64,000 nucleotides of DNA, from assembly GCA_963789175.1 (NCBI GenBank), contig CAWBJO010000001.1:114513-178512 (forward strand). The letters are read 5' to 3'. A program made the position numbers and the translations under genes. The notes under the pieces are model-generated. The model was given only the letters and a program-made list of their open reading frames with translations, was not told where the DNA came from and ran no database searches. This document shows, one piece after another, positions 1-7,148 of this stretch; position 1 is the stretch's first letter; every line of letters starts with the position of its first letter. This DNA is from CAWBJO01 sp963789175 (GTDB taxonomy: Bacteria; Pseudomonadota; Alphaproteobacteria; Rhizobiales; Aestuariivirgaceae).

Positions 1-1
1 G

Positions 2-637
2 GTTGCCGCGCTCCTGTCGGACGAGGCGCGGCTCAAGGCGCTGCCCCGCCGCCAGCGGCCGACGCTCCGCGTGGTCAATCCGGCCGACGGCCGCATCCGG
101 CACGGGATGTTCGTGGGGGCGGGCGCCGTCTACACGGGAACGCGCTTCTGCCAGCAGGCCATCCATGCCACCGGCATCAAGGGCAACCCGGCCATCGCCG
201 CGACGCTTGCGGTATGCATCGGCGGGGCGATCTTCAATCGCCGGGCGACGACCGAGGAAGAGAGAATCGCCCGGCCCTATCACATGCGGATGGCCTCGGA
301 AGGTCGCGAGAAGGCCGCCGGCGGCTACCTCCTCACACTGGCCACCACCCTCAACAGGCTTGTCCTCGGCACGCGCCCGTTCTGGGGCGGCAAGACGGGC
401 CCGATCCGGGCCACCGCCCTGCCCTTCCCGGTCGCCAACCTGGCGCGCTGGGTGTGGCCGGCGCTCTACGGGCCGGAAGACCGCGACATGCCGCCGGGAG
501 CGGTCAGCTTCTGCGTGAGAAGTCTCGAGATCTGGAGCTCGACGCCCTTCGTGATAGACGGCGAGTTCTTCGACTCGCCGCAGTCGGAGCCGCTCAGGAT
601 CGAAACCGGGCCGGAGTTCGAATATGTCTGCGGGTAG
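2..637 (+). CDS. Diacylglycerol/ceramide kinase-family lipid kinase, 5' partial
   Basis: The reading frame is open from the window edge, so the N-terminus, including the usual nucleotide-binding part, is missing. The visible 211 residues match the C-terminal half of YegS/LCB5-type lipid kinases. There is a GMFVGAGAVYTG stretch, then a beta-rich domain ending in PFVIDGEFFDSPQSEPLRI, which resembles the ExFD-type motif near the end of this family. It overlaps the next gene by 14 bases. Convergent with it is a serine palmitoyltransferase operon. In Caulobacter a kinase of this family beside spt (CpgB) phosphorylates ceramide, so a ceramide kinase role is inferred from context. A diacylglycerol kinase is the alternative. 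Confidence 0.7.
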   Translation, partial: VAALLSDEARLKALPRRQRPTLRVVNPADGRIRHGMFVGAGAVYTGTRFCQQAIHATGIKGNPAIAATLAVCIGGAIFNRRATTEEERIARPYHMRMASEGREKAAGGYLLTLATTLNRLVLGTRPFWGGKTGPIRATALPFPVANLARWVWPALYGPEDRDMPPGAVSFCVRSLEIWSSTPFVIDGEFFDSPQSEPLRIETGPEFEYVCG

Positions 638-1532
638 CACAAGAGGGGTGAGCGACGTCACCGACCTCATCGCCGCGGAGGCATGCAAGCCGGTGCCGGG
701 CGACGTCAGGGCCGTCGCCGAGACCGTGCGCAGCCGCTTCGGGTCAAGCGTCGCCGCCATCCTCGCCTACGGGTCCTGCCTGCGCGACGTAGCGACCGAC
801 GAATCGCTCATCGATCTCTACGTGCTGCTGCGCGACGAGCGGGCGATCAGTCCCAATCTCGTGTCGCGCCTGGCCTGCCTGCTGTTGCCGCCCAACGTGT
901 ACTACGCGGAATCGACGGTGGGCGGACGGACGCTCAGGACCAAGTATGCGGTGATGACGCTCGGCGGGTTCTCCGAGAGCATGCACCGCTCGTCGCTCAC
1001 CCCCTATTTCTGGGCCCGCTTCGCGCAGCCCTGCCGCGTTCTCTATTCAGCCGACGAGGCATGCCGAAGCACGGTGTTCGAGGCGCTGGTCAATGCAGCG
1101 CGAACGATGTTCGCCCGCTGTCTCGATATCGCGCGGCCGGGCGACGATGTGCTGTCGCTGTTCGAGCGCGGTCTGAAAGCATCCTATGCGGCGGAGCTGC
1201 GCGCCGAACGTGCCGACCGGCCGCGTTCCATCATGCAGACGAACCGCGCCTACTACCAAGAGCTCGCCAACCGCATCCTCGGACCAGGGTTCCGCATCCA
1301 GAACGCCGGCCGCGGCGGCTGGGGCCTTCGCATCTTCATCGGCAAATGCCTGTCCATCACGCGGCTGCTCAAGGCCGGTTTCACCTTCGACGGCGGGGCC
1401 GATTACGTCGCCTGGAAGGTGGCGCGCCACTCGGGCGAGCTCATCACGCTGACGCCCTGGCAGCGCCGACATCCGATCCTTATGGCGATCACGCTGCTGC
1501 CCAAGCTCCTGCGCAAGGGCGCGGTGCGCTAG
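624..1532 (+). CDS. Nucleotidyltransferase-fold protein next to sphingolipid genes (CpgC-like position)
   Basis: This 302-residue protein has a nucleotidyltransferase-like start near residues 48-66: AYGSCLRD followed by DLYVLL, comparable to the GS...D-x-D pattern of the polymerase-beta superfamily and of Tam41-type phosphatidate cytidylyltransferases. The ATG at 624 is preceded by GGAG at 7-base spacing and lies inside the end of the lipid kinase, so the two are probably translated together. In the Caulobacter ceramide-phosphoglycerate locus a gene at the same position (cpgC) is needed for the anionic head group. A role in head-group activation is inferred from that synteny only. The substrate cannot be read from the sequence. 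Confidence 0.6.
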   Translation: MSAGSTRGVSDVTDLIAAEACKPVPGDVRAVAETVRSRFGSSVAAILAYGSCLRDVATDESLIDLYVLLRDERAISPNLVSRLACLLLPPNVYYAESTVGGRTLRTKYAVMTLGGFSESMHRSSLTPYFWARFAQPCRVLYSADEACRSTVFEALVNAARTMFARCLDIARPGDDVLSLFERGLKASYAAELRAERADRPRSIMQTNRAYYQELANRILGPGFRIQNAGRGGWGLRIFIGKCLSITRLLKAGFTFDGGADYVAWKVARHSGELITLTPWQRRHPILMAITLLPKLLRKGAVR

Positions 1533-2743
1533 CCGGCGGCGGCGCGGACCGGCGGCCGGCCCGACGCGACGACCTTCCCGAACAGCGCGACGATCTCGTC
1601 GATGTCGGCATCGGTATGCGCCGCCGACACCGAGCAGCGCAGGAGGCAAATCTTGCCCGGGGTCCCGGGCGGGAGCGCGATGTTGACGTAGACGCCGGCG
1701 GCGAGCAGCGCGTTCCACATGGCGATGGTCGAAGGCTCGTCGGAGCAGCGGACGGCGATCACCGGACTCACCACGTCGCAGCCGAGCTCCAGGCCCAGGC
1801 CACGGAACCCATCGAACAGGCGCTGCGAGTTCCACATGATGCGCTCGCGGCGCTCGGGCTCGGCGGCAAGCTTGCGCAACGCGGCGGATGCGGTTGCAAC
1901 GGCGGACGGCGAGGGAGAAGCAGTGAACATGTAGGGGCGCGAGGCGTAGCGAATGGTTTCGAACAGCGGATGGTTGCCGGCGCCGAACCCGCCGATGGCG
2001 CCGATGCTCTTGGAGAACGTGCCGACGATGAAATCGACGTCGTCCTCGAGGCCCGCCTCGTCGGCGAGACCGCGACCATTGGGGCCCAGAACGCCGAAGG
2101 AATGCGCCTCGTCGACGACAAGCTGGAAGCCGTGCTTCTTCTTGACGGCGATGAAATCGGCAAGGGGCGCCCGGTCGCCGAGCATGGAGTAGATGCCTTC
2201 GAGGACGACGAGGCGGCCGCCCTCCTCGTTGTCGAGACGCGACAGGCGCTTGTCGAGGTCGGCGGCGTCGTTGTGGCGGAAGCGCACGAGCTTGGCGCCG
2301 GAAAGCGTGCAGCCGTCGTAGATGGAGGAGTGGGAATCGGCGTCGAGGAAGATGGTGTCCTGCGGGCCGGCGAGGCCGGCGAGCATGCCGAGATTGGCCT
2401 GGTAGCCGGTGGTGAAGACGATGCAGTGGCGGCGGCCGAGGAAGGCGGCGAGCTCGCGCTCGAGCGCCTGGTGGAGAACATAGGTCCCGTTGGCGATGCG
2501 CGAACCAGTAGTACCGGTGCCGAATTCGTCGAGGGCCTTCTTTCCCGCCGCGATGCTTTCGGGGTCGAAGGTAATGCCCATGTAGTTGTTGGTGCCGGCG
2601 AGGATTGTCTCGCGGCCGTTTATGATGGCGCGGGTCGGCGACAGCATCCGCTGATTGGTAACGCCGACGGCATTGGTCCCAAGCGCCATCATGCGCTCGA
2701 AACGCTCGGCTAGGCCGCGGTGCTTGTCGAACAGGTCCTTCAT
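1529..2743 (-). CDS. spt: Serine palmitoyltransferase (alpha-oxoamine synthase family)
   Basis: The 404-residue protein is a PLP enzyme of the AONS/KBL/SPT family. It would condense serine with a long-chain acyl thioester to 3-oxo-sphinganine, the first step of sphingolipid synthesis. It shows DEAHSFGVLG (cofactor-binding Asp and His) and GTFSKSIGAIGGF, with the Schiff-base lysine near residue 245. The start is the ATG at 2743, which overlaps the stop of the upstream acyl carrier protein (ATGA). That upstream ACP and the acyl-AMP ligase favour SPT over 8-amino-7-oxononanoate synthase or 2-amino-3-ketobutyrate ligase. Its 3' end overlaps the convergent nucleotidyltransferase gene by 4 bases. 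Confidence 0.85.
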   Translation of the reverse strand: MKDLFDKHRGLAERFERMMALGTNAVGVTNQRMLSPTRAIINGRETILAGTNNYMGITFDPESIAAGKKALDEFGTGTTGSRIANGTYVLHQALERELAAFLGRRHCIVFTTGYQANLGMLAGLAGPQDTIFLDADSHSSIYDGCTLSGAKLVRFRHNDAADLDKRLSRLDNEEGGRLVVLEGIYSMLGDRAPLADFIAVKKKHGFQLVVDEAHSFGVLGPNGRGLADEAGLEDDVDFIVGTFSKSIGAIGGFGAGNHPLFETIRYASRPYMFTASPSPSAVATASAALRKLAAEPERRERIMWNSQRLFDGFRGLGLELGCDVVSPVIAVRCSDEPSTIAMWNALLAAGVYVNIALPPGTPGKICLLRCSVSAAHTDADIDEIVALFGKVVASGRPPVRAAAG

Positions 2744-3000
2744 GCCAGCGCCCTCTTCTCCATGCGTGTTCCGACGACACCCACGAGATCGTTCATGGTG
2801 CGGGTCTCGGCGAGAATGTTGAGTGGAATCTCGATGTCGAAGCGATCCTCGACCTCCATGACGAAGTCCATGACGGTGACCGAGTCGATACCGAGATCGC
2901 CGGAGATGTCGGTCGTCGGCTTGAGCTCGACGCCCTTCTCGTTGAACGGGGCGAGCAGGCGGCAGATCTCCGCGAATATCTCGTCGCGCGACAGGGTCAT
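2740..3000 (-). CDS. acpR: Specialised acyl carrier protein for sphingolipid synthesis
   Basis: This small acidic protein has 86 residues. The phosphopantetheine attachment motif is DLGIDSVTVMDF, with the modified serine at residue 40; Val replaces the common Leu of the DSL motif. The start is the ATG at 3000, overlapping the end of the upstream epimerase gene, and the stop overlaps the start of spt. Both couplings are 4-base ATGA overlaps. It is distinct from housekeeping AcpP by context. Known for Caulobacter: a dedicated ACP (AcpR) carries the fatty acid used by Spt. The same role is inferred here. Confidence 0.8.
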   Translation of the reverse strand: MTLSRDEIFAEICRLLAPFNEKGVELKPTTDISGDLGIDSVTVMDFVMEVEDRFDIEIPLNILAETRTMNDLVGVVGTRMEKRALA

Positions 3001-4001
3001 GACAGGACGGATCCTTTCTTGTTGCGTTCGACGCCGGCCGCGGTCCGCGGCTGCGGCAGCCAGCCGTTCTCCACATACCATGCCACGGTCGCCTCGAACC
3101 CTTCGGCAAACCCGATTTCCGGCCGCCAGCTACTAACCGCCTCGAGCCGCGCGCCGCGGGACACCCAGTCGCGATGGTAGATCTCGGCGAGCTTGCCGGG
3201 GGTGAACATCCCCGCCTTGCCGCGGAGCCGGAAGACGGCTTCGGCAATGCGCGCCGGCCATGCGAGCAGACGGCGCGGAACGACCACGACGCGCGGCGTG
3301 CGGCCGCCCAGACGGGCGGCGATGGTGCCCAGCTCGGCGAGGCCGTAGCCGCCTTCCCGCCCGTCGCTGATCTCGTAGATCGACTGCGGAATGCCATCCT
3401 CCAAGGCGACAACGGCGAGGGCGCGCGCCAAGTCGCTCACATGGATCAGGGACAGGCGCGCGGCGCGATCGCCGGGCAGCAGGATGAGCGGCCGCCGCAG
3501 GGCAGCGATGAGCGGTAGCGTGGCACGGTCGCCGGGGCCGTAGACGGCCGGTGGTCGGAGGATGACATAGGGCATGTCGCCGGCGGTGTCGCGGAGCGCC
3601 GTCTCGCCGGCCGCCTTGCTGGCCGCATAGGGGGAAAGAGCCGGCTCGCGGGCGGCGAGCGAGGAGACGTGCACGAACCTTCGAACGCCGGCAGTGCGGG
3701 CGGCGGCGACAAGGTTTCGCGTGCCTTCGGCATTGACGCGCAGATAGGTGCCGGGATCGAGGGCGGCGACAAGCCCCGCGCAGTGGACGACGACTTCGGC
3801 ACCGCGGCACAGTTCCTCGAGACAGGACCGGTCGTCGAGGCGGCCCACGACCTGGGCAAGGCAAGGATGATCGGGGAGCGGCGACGCGGCGCGCGGACGC
3901 AGCAGGGCGCGCACCGACAGGCCGCGGTCAAGAAAGGCGGCGGCCGCATGACGTCCGACGAAGCCGGTCAGACCCGTGAGTGCAACTGTCATTTCCGTCA
4001 T
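2997..4001 (-). CDS. cerR: NAD-dependent epimerase/SDR, probable ceramide-pathway reductase
   Basis: This 334-residue extended-SDR protein begins MTEMTVALTGLTGFVGRH, so the TGxxGxxG dinucleotide-binding motif sits right at the N-terminus. The catalytic YAASK motif follows near residue 145, preceded by HVSSLAA. In Caulobacter the gene at this position encodes CerR, the NAD-epimerase-like enzyme that reduces the 3-keto group of the sphingoid product. The same step is inferred from gene order. The ATG at 4001 was preferred; a second ATG lies 9 bases downstream. A generic NAD(P)-dependent epimerase is the alternative if synteny is misleading. Confidence 0.7.
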   Translation of the reverse strand: MTEMTVALTGLTGFVGRHAAAAFLDRGLSVRALLRPRAASPLPDHPCLAQVVGRLDDRSCLEELCRGAEVVVHCAGLVAALDPGTYLRVNAEGTRNLVAAARTAGVRRFVHVSSLAAREPALSPYAASKAAGETALRDTAGDMPYVILRPPAVYGPGDRATLPLIAALRRPLILLPGDRAARLSLIHVSDLARALAVVALEDGIPQSIYEISDGREGGYGLAELGTIAARLGGRTPRVVVVPRRLLAWPARIAEAVFRLRGKAGMFTPGKLAEIYHRDWVSRGARLEAVSSWRPEIGFAEGFEATVAWYVENGWLPQPRTAAGVERNKKGSVLS

Positions 4002-4033
4002 TCGCTGAGCTCGCGCCCAATGGTCGCGAACGC

Positions 4034-5851
4034 TTACCGTGCAGCCGCTCGCAGGACAATGTCCCGAGGCGGCGGTTGGAGCGTCGTGATCTCCCGGATC
4101 TCTCCCGAAAGGTAGCGAGCCTTGGCGCCAGCGCGCGACAGCTTCCCCGACGAGGTGAACGGCAGGCTGCGTGGCCCGACCATGACAACCTCGCATTCGA
4201 CGCCGGAGGATCGAAGCACGGCGGCATGAACGGCGCGGCGCAGCTCCTCGACCGCTTCCGGCTCGGTCAGCCGGCATTGGACGAGAACCACGACGCGGTC
4301 GGTACCGTCGGCGTCATCGACGGCGAAGGCCGCGACGTCGCCGCTGCGCAAGGGCTCGATCCGCTCGGCGGTCCACTCGATATCCTGGGGCCAGATGTTG
4401 CGGCCGTTGTGAAGAATGAGATCCTTGGCGCGGCCGGTGATGACGATCTGGCCATCGAGCAAATAACCCATGTCGCCCGTGTCCATGAAGCCGTCGGCAT
4501 GCATCACGGCGCGGGTCGCTTCCTCGTTGCCGTAATAGCCCGCCATGACGCTCGGGCCGCGCACGAGAACGCGGCCGACCTCGCGTTCCTTCAACCTCGA
4601 TCCCTCGTCGTCGACGACGGCGATTTCGTGGCCGGGCATGGGACGTCCGCAGACGACGAAGGCGCGGGCGCGGTGCTGGGCGCCATTGCAGGGTTTCGCC
4701 GGGACGGCGCGCCGCGACAGCTTGAGATGCGCCTGGTCCACCGTATCGATCCTGAGGGGTGCGTCTAGCTCGGCAAAGCTCACGGCCAGCGTCGATTCCG
4801 CCATTCCGTAGCTCGGCAGGAACGCGGTCGAGCGGAAGCCGGCGACCGAAAGCCGCTCGGCAAAGGCGGTGAGCACGTCGGGGCGGACCATGTCGCCGCC
4901 GATGCCGGCGACGCGCAGGTGCGAAAGGTCGAGCTTCTTGGCTTCGCCATTGATGCGGCGGCCGGCGAGATCGTAACCGAAGGTCGGAGAGTAGGTCACC
5001 GTGGTCCGGTTGTCGGACATGAGCTTCAGCCACAATGCCGGGCGACGCGCGAAGGCGGTGGTGGCAAGGTAGTCGACCGATACCTGGCCCATCATGGGCG
5101 CGATGCAGAAACCGACCAGACCCATGTCGTGATAGAGCGGCAGCCAGGAGAAGGCGCGGTCGCCGGGACGGACGCGAGTGCCGAATTTCAAGATGCCGAC
5201 GGCGTTGGCGATGATGGCGCGCTGGGTCACGAGCACGCCTTTCGGCTCGGAGGTCGAGCCGGAGGAATACTGGATATAGGCCGCCTCGTGGCGCCCTGAG
5301 GGCACGAGATCATGCTTTCCGGCTGGTGCGGCCGCGAGCTCGGCATAGGTCCGCACGTTGCGGACACCGACCGATGCGGCGGCGGCCGCCACATGCTCCC
5401 GGAGATCATCCGACCCGACGACTGCCGCTGCGCCGGCGCTCCGCAGCATGGCGGCGATGCGCTCGATGTAGGCGTCCTTGCCGCCGAGATACATGGAATA
5501 GGGAAGCGGACAGGGAAGCAGGCCGGCGTACTGGCAGCCGAAGAAGGCCGTCATGAAGTCGACGCCCGTCTCGGCGACGATGCCGACGCGGTCTCCGCGG
5601 CGCAGGCCGAGATCGAGAAGCCGGCAAGCGGTCTCCCGCGCACGGTCGCGAAGGTCGCGGTAGGGGAGCGTCGTTTCGAGCTCGCCGCGCGCCGAATAGA
5701 AGTTGAAGCCGGTCTCGCCACGGGCCGCATAGTCGAGCGCCTCGCTCAACGTCCCGAAGTCGCCCAGAATTTGCGTGAGTGAGACATTCGAACGCGCGCT
5801 CGGCTGGCGCTCGACCTGTCCCCCTGCCCCCGCTGGAAGGTCCAGTTGCAA
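4034..5851 (-). CDS. aasR: Fatty acyl-AMP ligase / acyl-ACP synthetase of the sphingolipid cluster
   Basis: This ANL-superfamily protein (605 residues) has the adenylate P-loop YSSGSTSEPKGV near residue 215 and the FAAL-like motif FLPSYGMAEST. It also has DTGDMGYL and, towards the C-terminus, GRAKDLILHNGRNIWPQDIE. FAAL-type members load acyl-AMP onto carrier proteins rather than CoA, which fits the ACP two genes downstream. The start is a TTG at 5851 with GAGG upstream; no ATG lies near the start of homology. It is the first gene of the four-gene minus-strand operon, 32 bases ahead of the epimerase gene. Known for Caulobacter: AasR activates fatty acid for AcpR. Confidence 0.75.
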   Translation of the reverse strand: MQLDLPAGAGGQVERQPSARSNVSLTQILGDFGTLSEALDYAARGETGFNFYSARGELETTLPYRDLRDRARETACRLLDLGLRRGDRVGIVAETGVDFMTAFFGCQYAGLLPCPLPYSMYLGGKDAYIERIAAMLRSAGAAAVVGSDDLREHVAAAAASVGVRNVRTYAELAAAPAGKHDLVPSGRHEAAYIQYSSGSTSEPKGVLVTQRAIIANAVGILKFGTRVRPGDRAFSWLPLYHDMGLVGFCIAPMMGQVSVDYLATTAFARRPALWLKLMSDNRTTVTYSPTFGYDLAGRRINGEAKKLDLSHLRVAGIGGDMVRPDVLTAFAERLSVAGFRSTAFLPSYGMAESTLAVSFAELDAPLRIDTVDQAHLKLSRRAVPAKPCNGAQHRARAFVVCGRPMPGHEIAVVDDEGSRLKEREVGRVLVRGPSVMAGYYGNEEATRAVMHADGFMDTGDMGYLLDGQIVITGRAKDLILHNGRNIWPQDIEWTAERIEPLRSGDVAAFAVDDADGTDRVVVLVQCRLTEPEAVEELRRAVHAAVLRSSGVECEVVMVGPRSLPFTSSGKLSRAGAKARYLSGEIREITTLQPPPRDIVLRAAAR

Positions 5852-5957
5852 AGGTGTTACCTCGTTCCCTCACGAAAAGGGTTACCAGCGGCAATTCGGG
5901 CGGCCAAATCAATTGGTGTTTCAGAATGTAACACGCACAGAAATAATAAAATGCATT
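5852..5957 (-). promoter_or_regulatory. AT-rich leader, probable promoter of the sphingolipid operon
   Basis: These 106 bases between the stop of the membrane-anchored protein and the TTG start of the acyl-AMP ligase are strikingly AT-rich for this genome, with an AATAATAAAATGCATTCTATAT run around 5940-5962. No other promoter-sized gap exists inside the operon, so transcription most likely starts here. No specific -10/-35 pair or operator could be assigned with confidence. Confidence 0.35.
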
Positions 5958-6536
5958 CTATATCAGCGATTTGGCCAGCACTACGCCGAGCGTGAAGAGT
6001 GCCAGGACGCCCAGCGAGAAGCCTGCCAGCCAGGCGAGAATCAAAGCGGCGGTCGAATGGCGGTCGCGGCGCGAATCAGCGACGGGGATCGTGCCGAGCG
6101 CGGCCCGTTCCCGCTCGATGACCCGGTGGGCGAGCACGGCGACGATGCGGCGGCGCATCTCGTCGCGATCCTCGGTCTCGAGCGCGATCACCCGGCCGGT
6201 GGGGTAATCGAGCTCCAGGCGATAGAGGCGCGTGTCGGGCTCCATGGCGACGGAGGTCACGAGGTCGATCCACAGCCGCGGGGGGTCTTCGGTCATCAAA
6301 GCAAGCTGGACGAAAGGCACCAGGCGCGGCTCGCCGGCAACGAGGGGCCGCAATTCGTCCCGCAGGGTGGCGAGGCGCAGCGCCTGGGCATCGCGGATGC
6401 CGGCGATGGCGTCAAGGCGGGCGGCTTCGGCCAAGCGCGCGGTGCGCAGGGCGTCGTCGAACTCCTTGCGGACGCCGGCGGGCGGCAGGGGAAGATAGGA
6501 CGTCACTCGTGCACCCCGTGCGGCGGGCCTTGTCAT
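5958..6536 (-). CDS. Hypothetical protein with C-terminal membrane anchor
   Basis: The family is not recognised. The product from the ATG at 6536 has 192 residues. It begins with a Pro-rich stretch (SYLPLPPAG), continues with a charged alpha/beta-looking region containing LYRLELDYPTGRVIALETEDRDEMRRRIVA, and ends in one hydrophobic segment (LILAWLAGFSLGVLALFTLG) followed by Lys. That architecture suggests a cytoplasmic domain tethered by a C-terminal anchor. The gene is upstream of the sphingolipid operon on the same strand and divergent from the YbaK-type gene, 65 bases away. No function can be assigned. Confidence 0.55.
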   Translation of the reverse strand: MTRPAARGARVTSYLPLPPAGVRKEFDDALRTARLAEAARLDAIAGIRDAQALRLATLRDELRPLVAGEPRLVPFVQLALMTEDPPRLWIDLVTSVAMEPDTRLYRLELDYPTGRVIALETEDRDEMRRRIVAVLAHRVIERERAALGTIPVADSRRDRHSTAALILAWLAGFSLGVLALFTLGVVLAKSLI

Positions 6537-6601
6537 CCCGTCCAAGGTCGATTTTAGTCCAGCTTGGCCGAAAGGTGCACGCAATTCCTCTGGAGTTTCC
6601 G

Positions 6602-7092
6602 ATGGGCGATGAACTGCCGCGGGCGGTGGCGCGGGTGAAGGCGGCGGCGGACGCCCTCGGGATCGCGGTCGAGATCCGCCAGATGCCGGAGAGCACGCGG
6701 ACGGCTGAGGATGCGGCGCGCGCCTGCGGCTGCGAGGTCGGGCAGATCGTCAAGTCGCTGGTATTCCGCGGCCGCAATTCGGGCAAGCCGATCCTGCTGC
6801 TGGTGTCGGGCAAGAACCGCGTCGACGAGCAGGCGGTGGCGACCGTCATCGGCGAGCCGATCGTGCGGCCCGATGCGGCGTTCGTGCGCGAGACGACGGG
6901 CTATGCCATCGGCGGCATCCCGCCCTTCGGCCACGACGGCGGGCTCGACACCTACATCGATCGCGACCTGCTTTCGGCTATAACAGCGTCTGGGCGGCAG
7001 CGGGCATGCCGAACGCAGTCATGAGGCTCGACCCGAAGGCGATGGCAGACAGGCTGGGGGCCAGGACGTTGGACGTCGGCCGGGCGGCGTGA
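6602..7092 (+). CDS. YbaK/EbsC-type aminoacyl-tRNA deacylase, frameshifted near its end
   Basis: The protein begins MGDELPRAVARVKAAADALG and has the YbaK-fold landmarks CGCEVGQIVKSLVFRG (with the conserved Lys), LLLVSGKNRVD and GYAIGGIPPFGH. Such proteins hydrolyse misacylated tRNA, typically Cys-tRNAPro or Ala-tRNAPro. As read, the frame breaks at about 6972-6974 and stops at 7024. If one T is added to the short T run, it continues as FGYNSVWAAAGMPNAVMRL and ends at 7092, giving the normal C-terminus (about 163 residues). The expected C-terminal sequence is still intact, so a recent mutation or a read error is likely. It converges with the RHS gene, leaving 56 bases between them. Confidence 0.75.
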
Positions 7093-7148
7093 CTGAAGCT
7101 CATTTTTTCAGGTCTTCGGGGGGGTTCAAAATATCTGTTTCGTTTGTT

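Noticed and set aside
683..2713. A 676-codon plus-strand frame overlapping the nucleotidyltransferase and the serine palmitoyltransferase.
   Set aside because: Its composition is that of an out-of-frame shadow, and both overlapped genes have convincing motifs.
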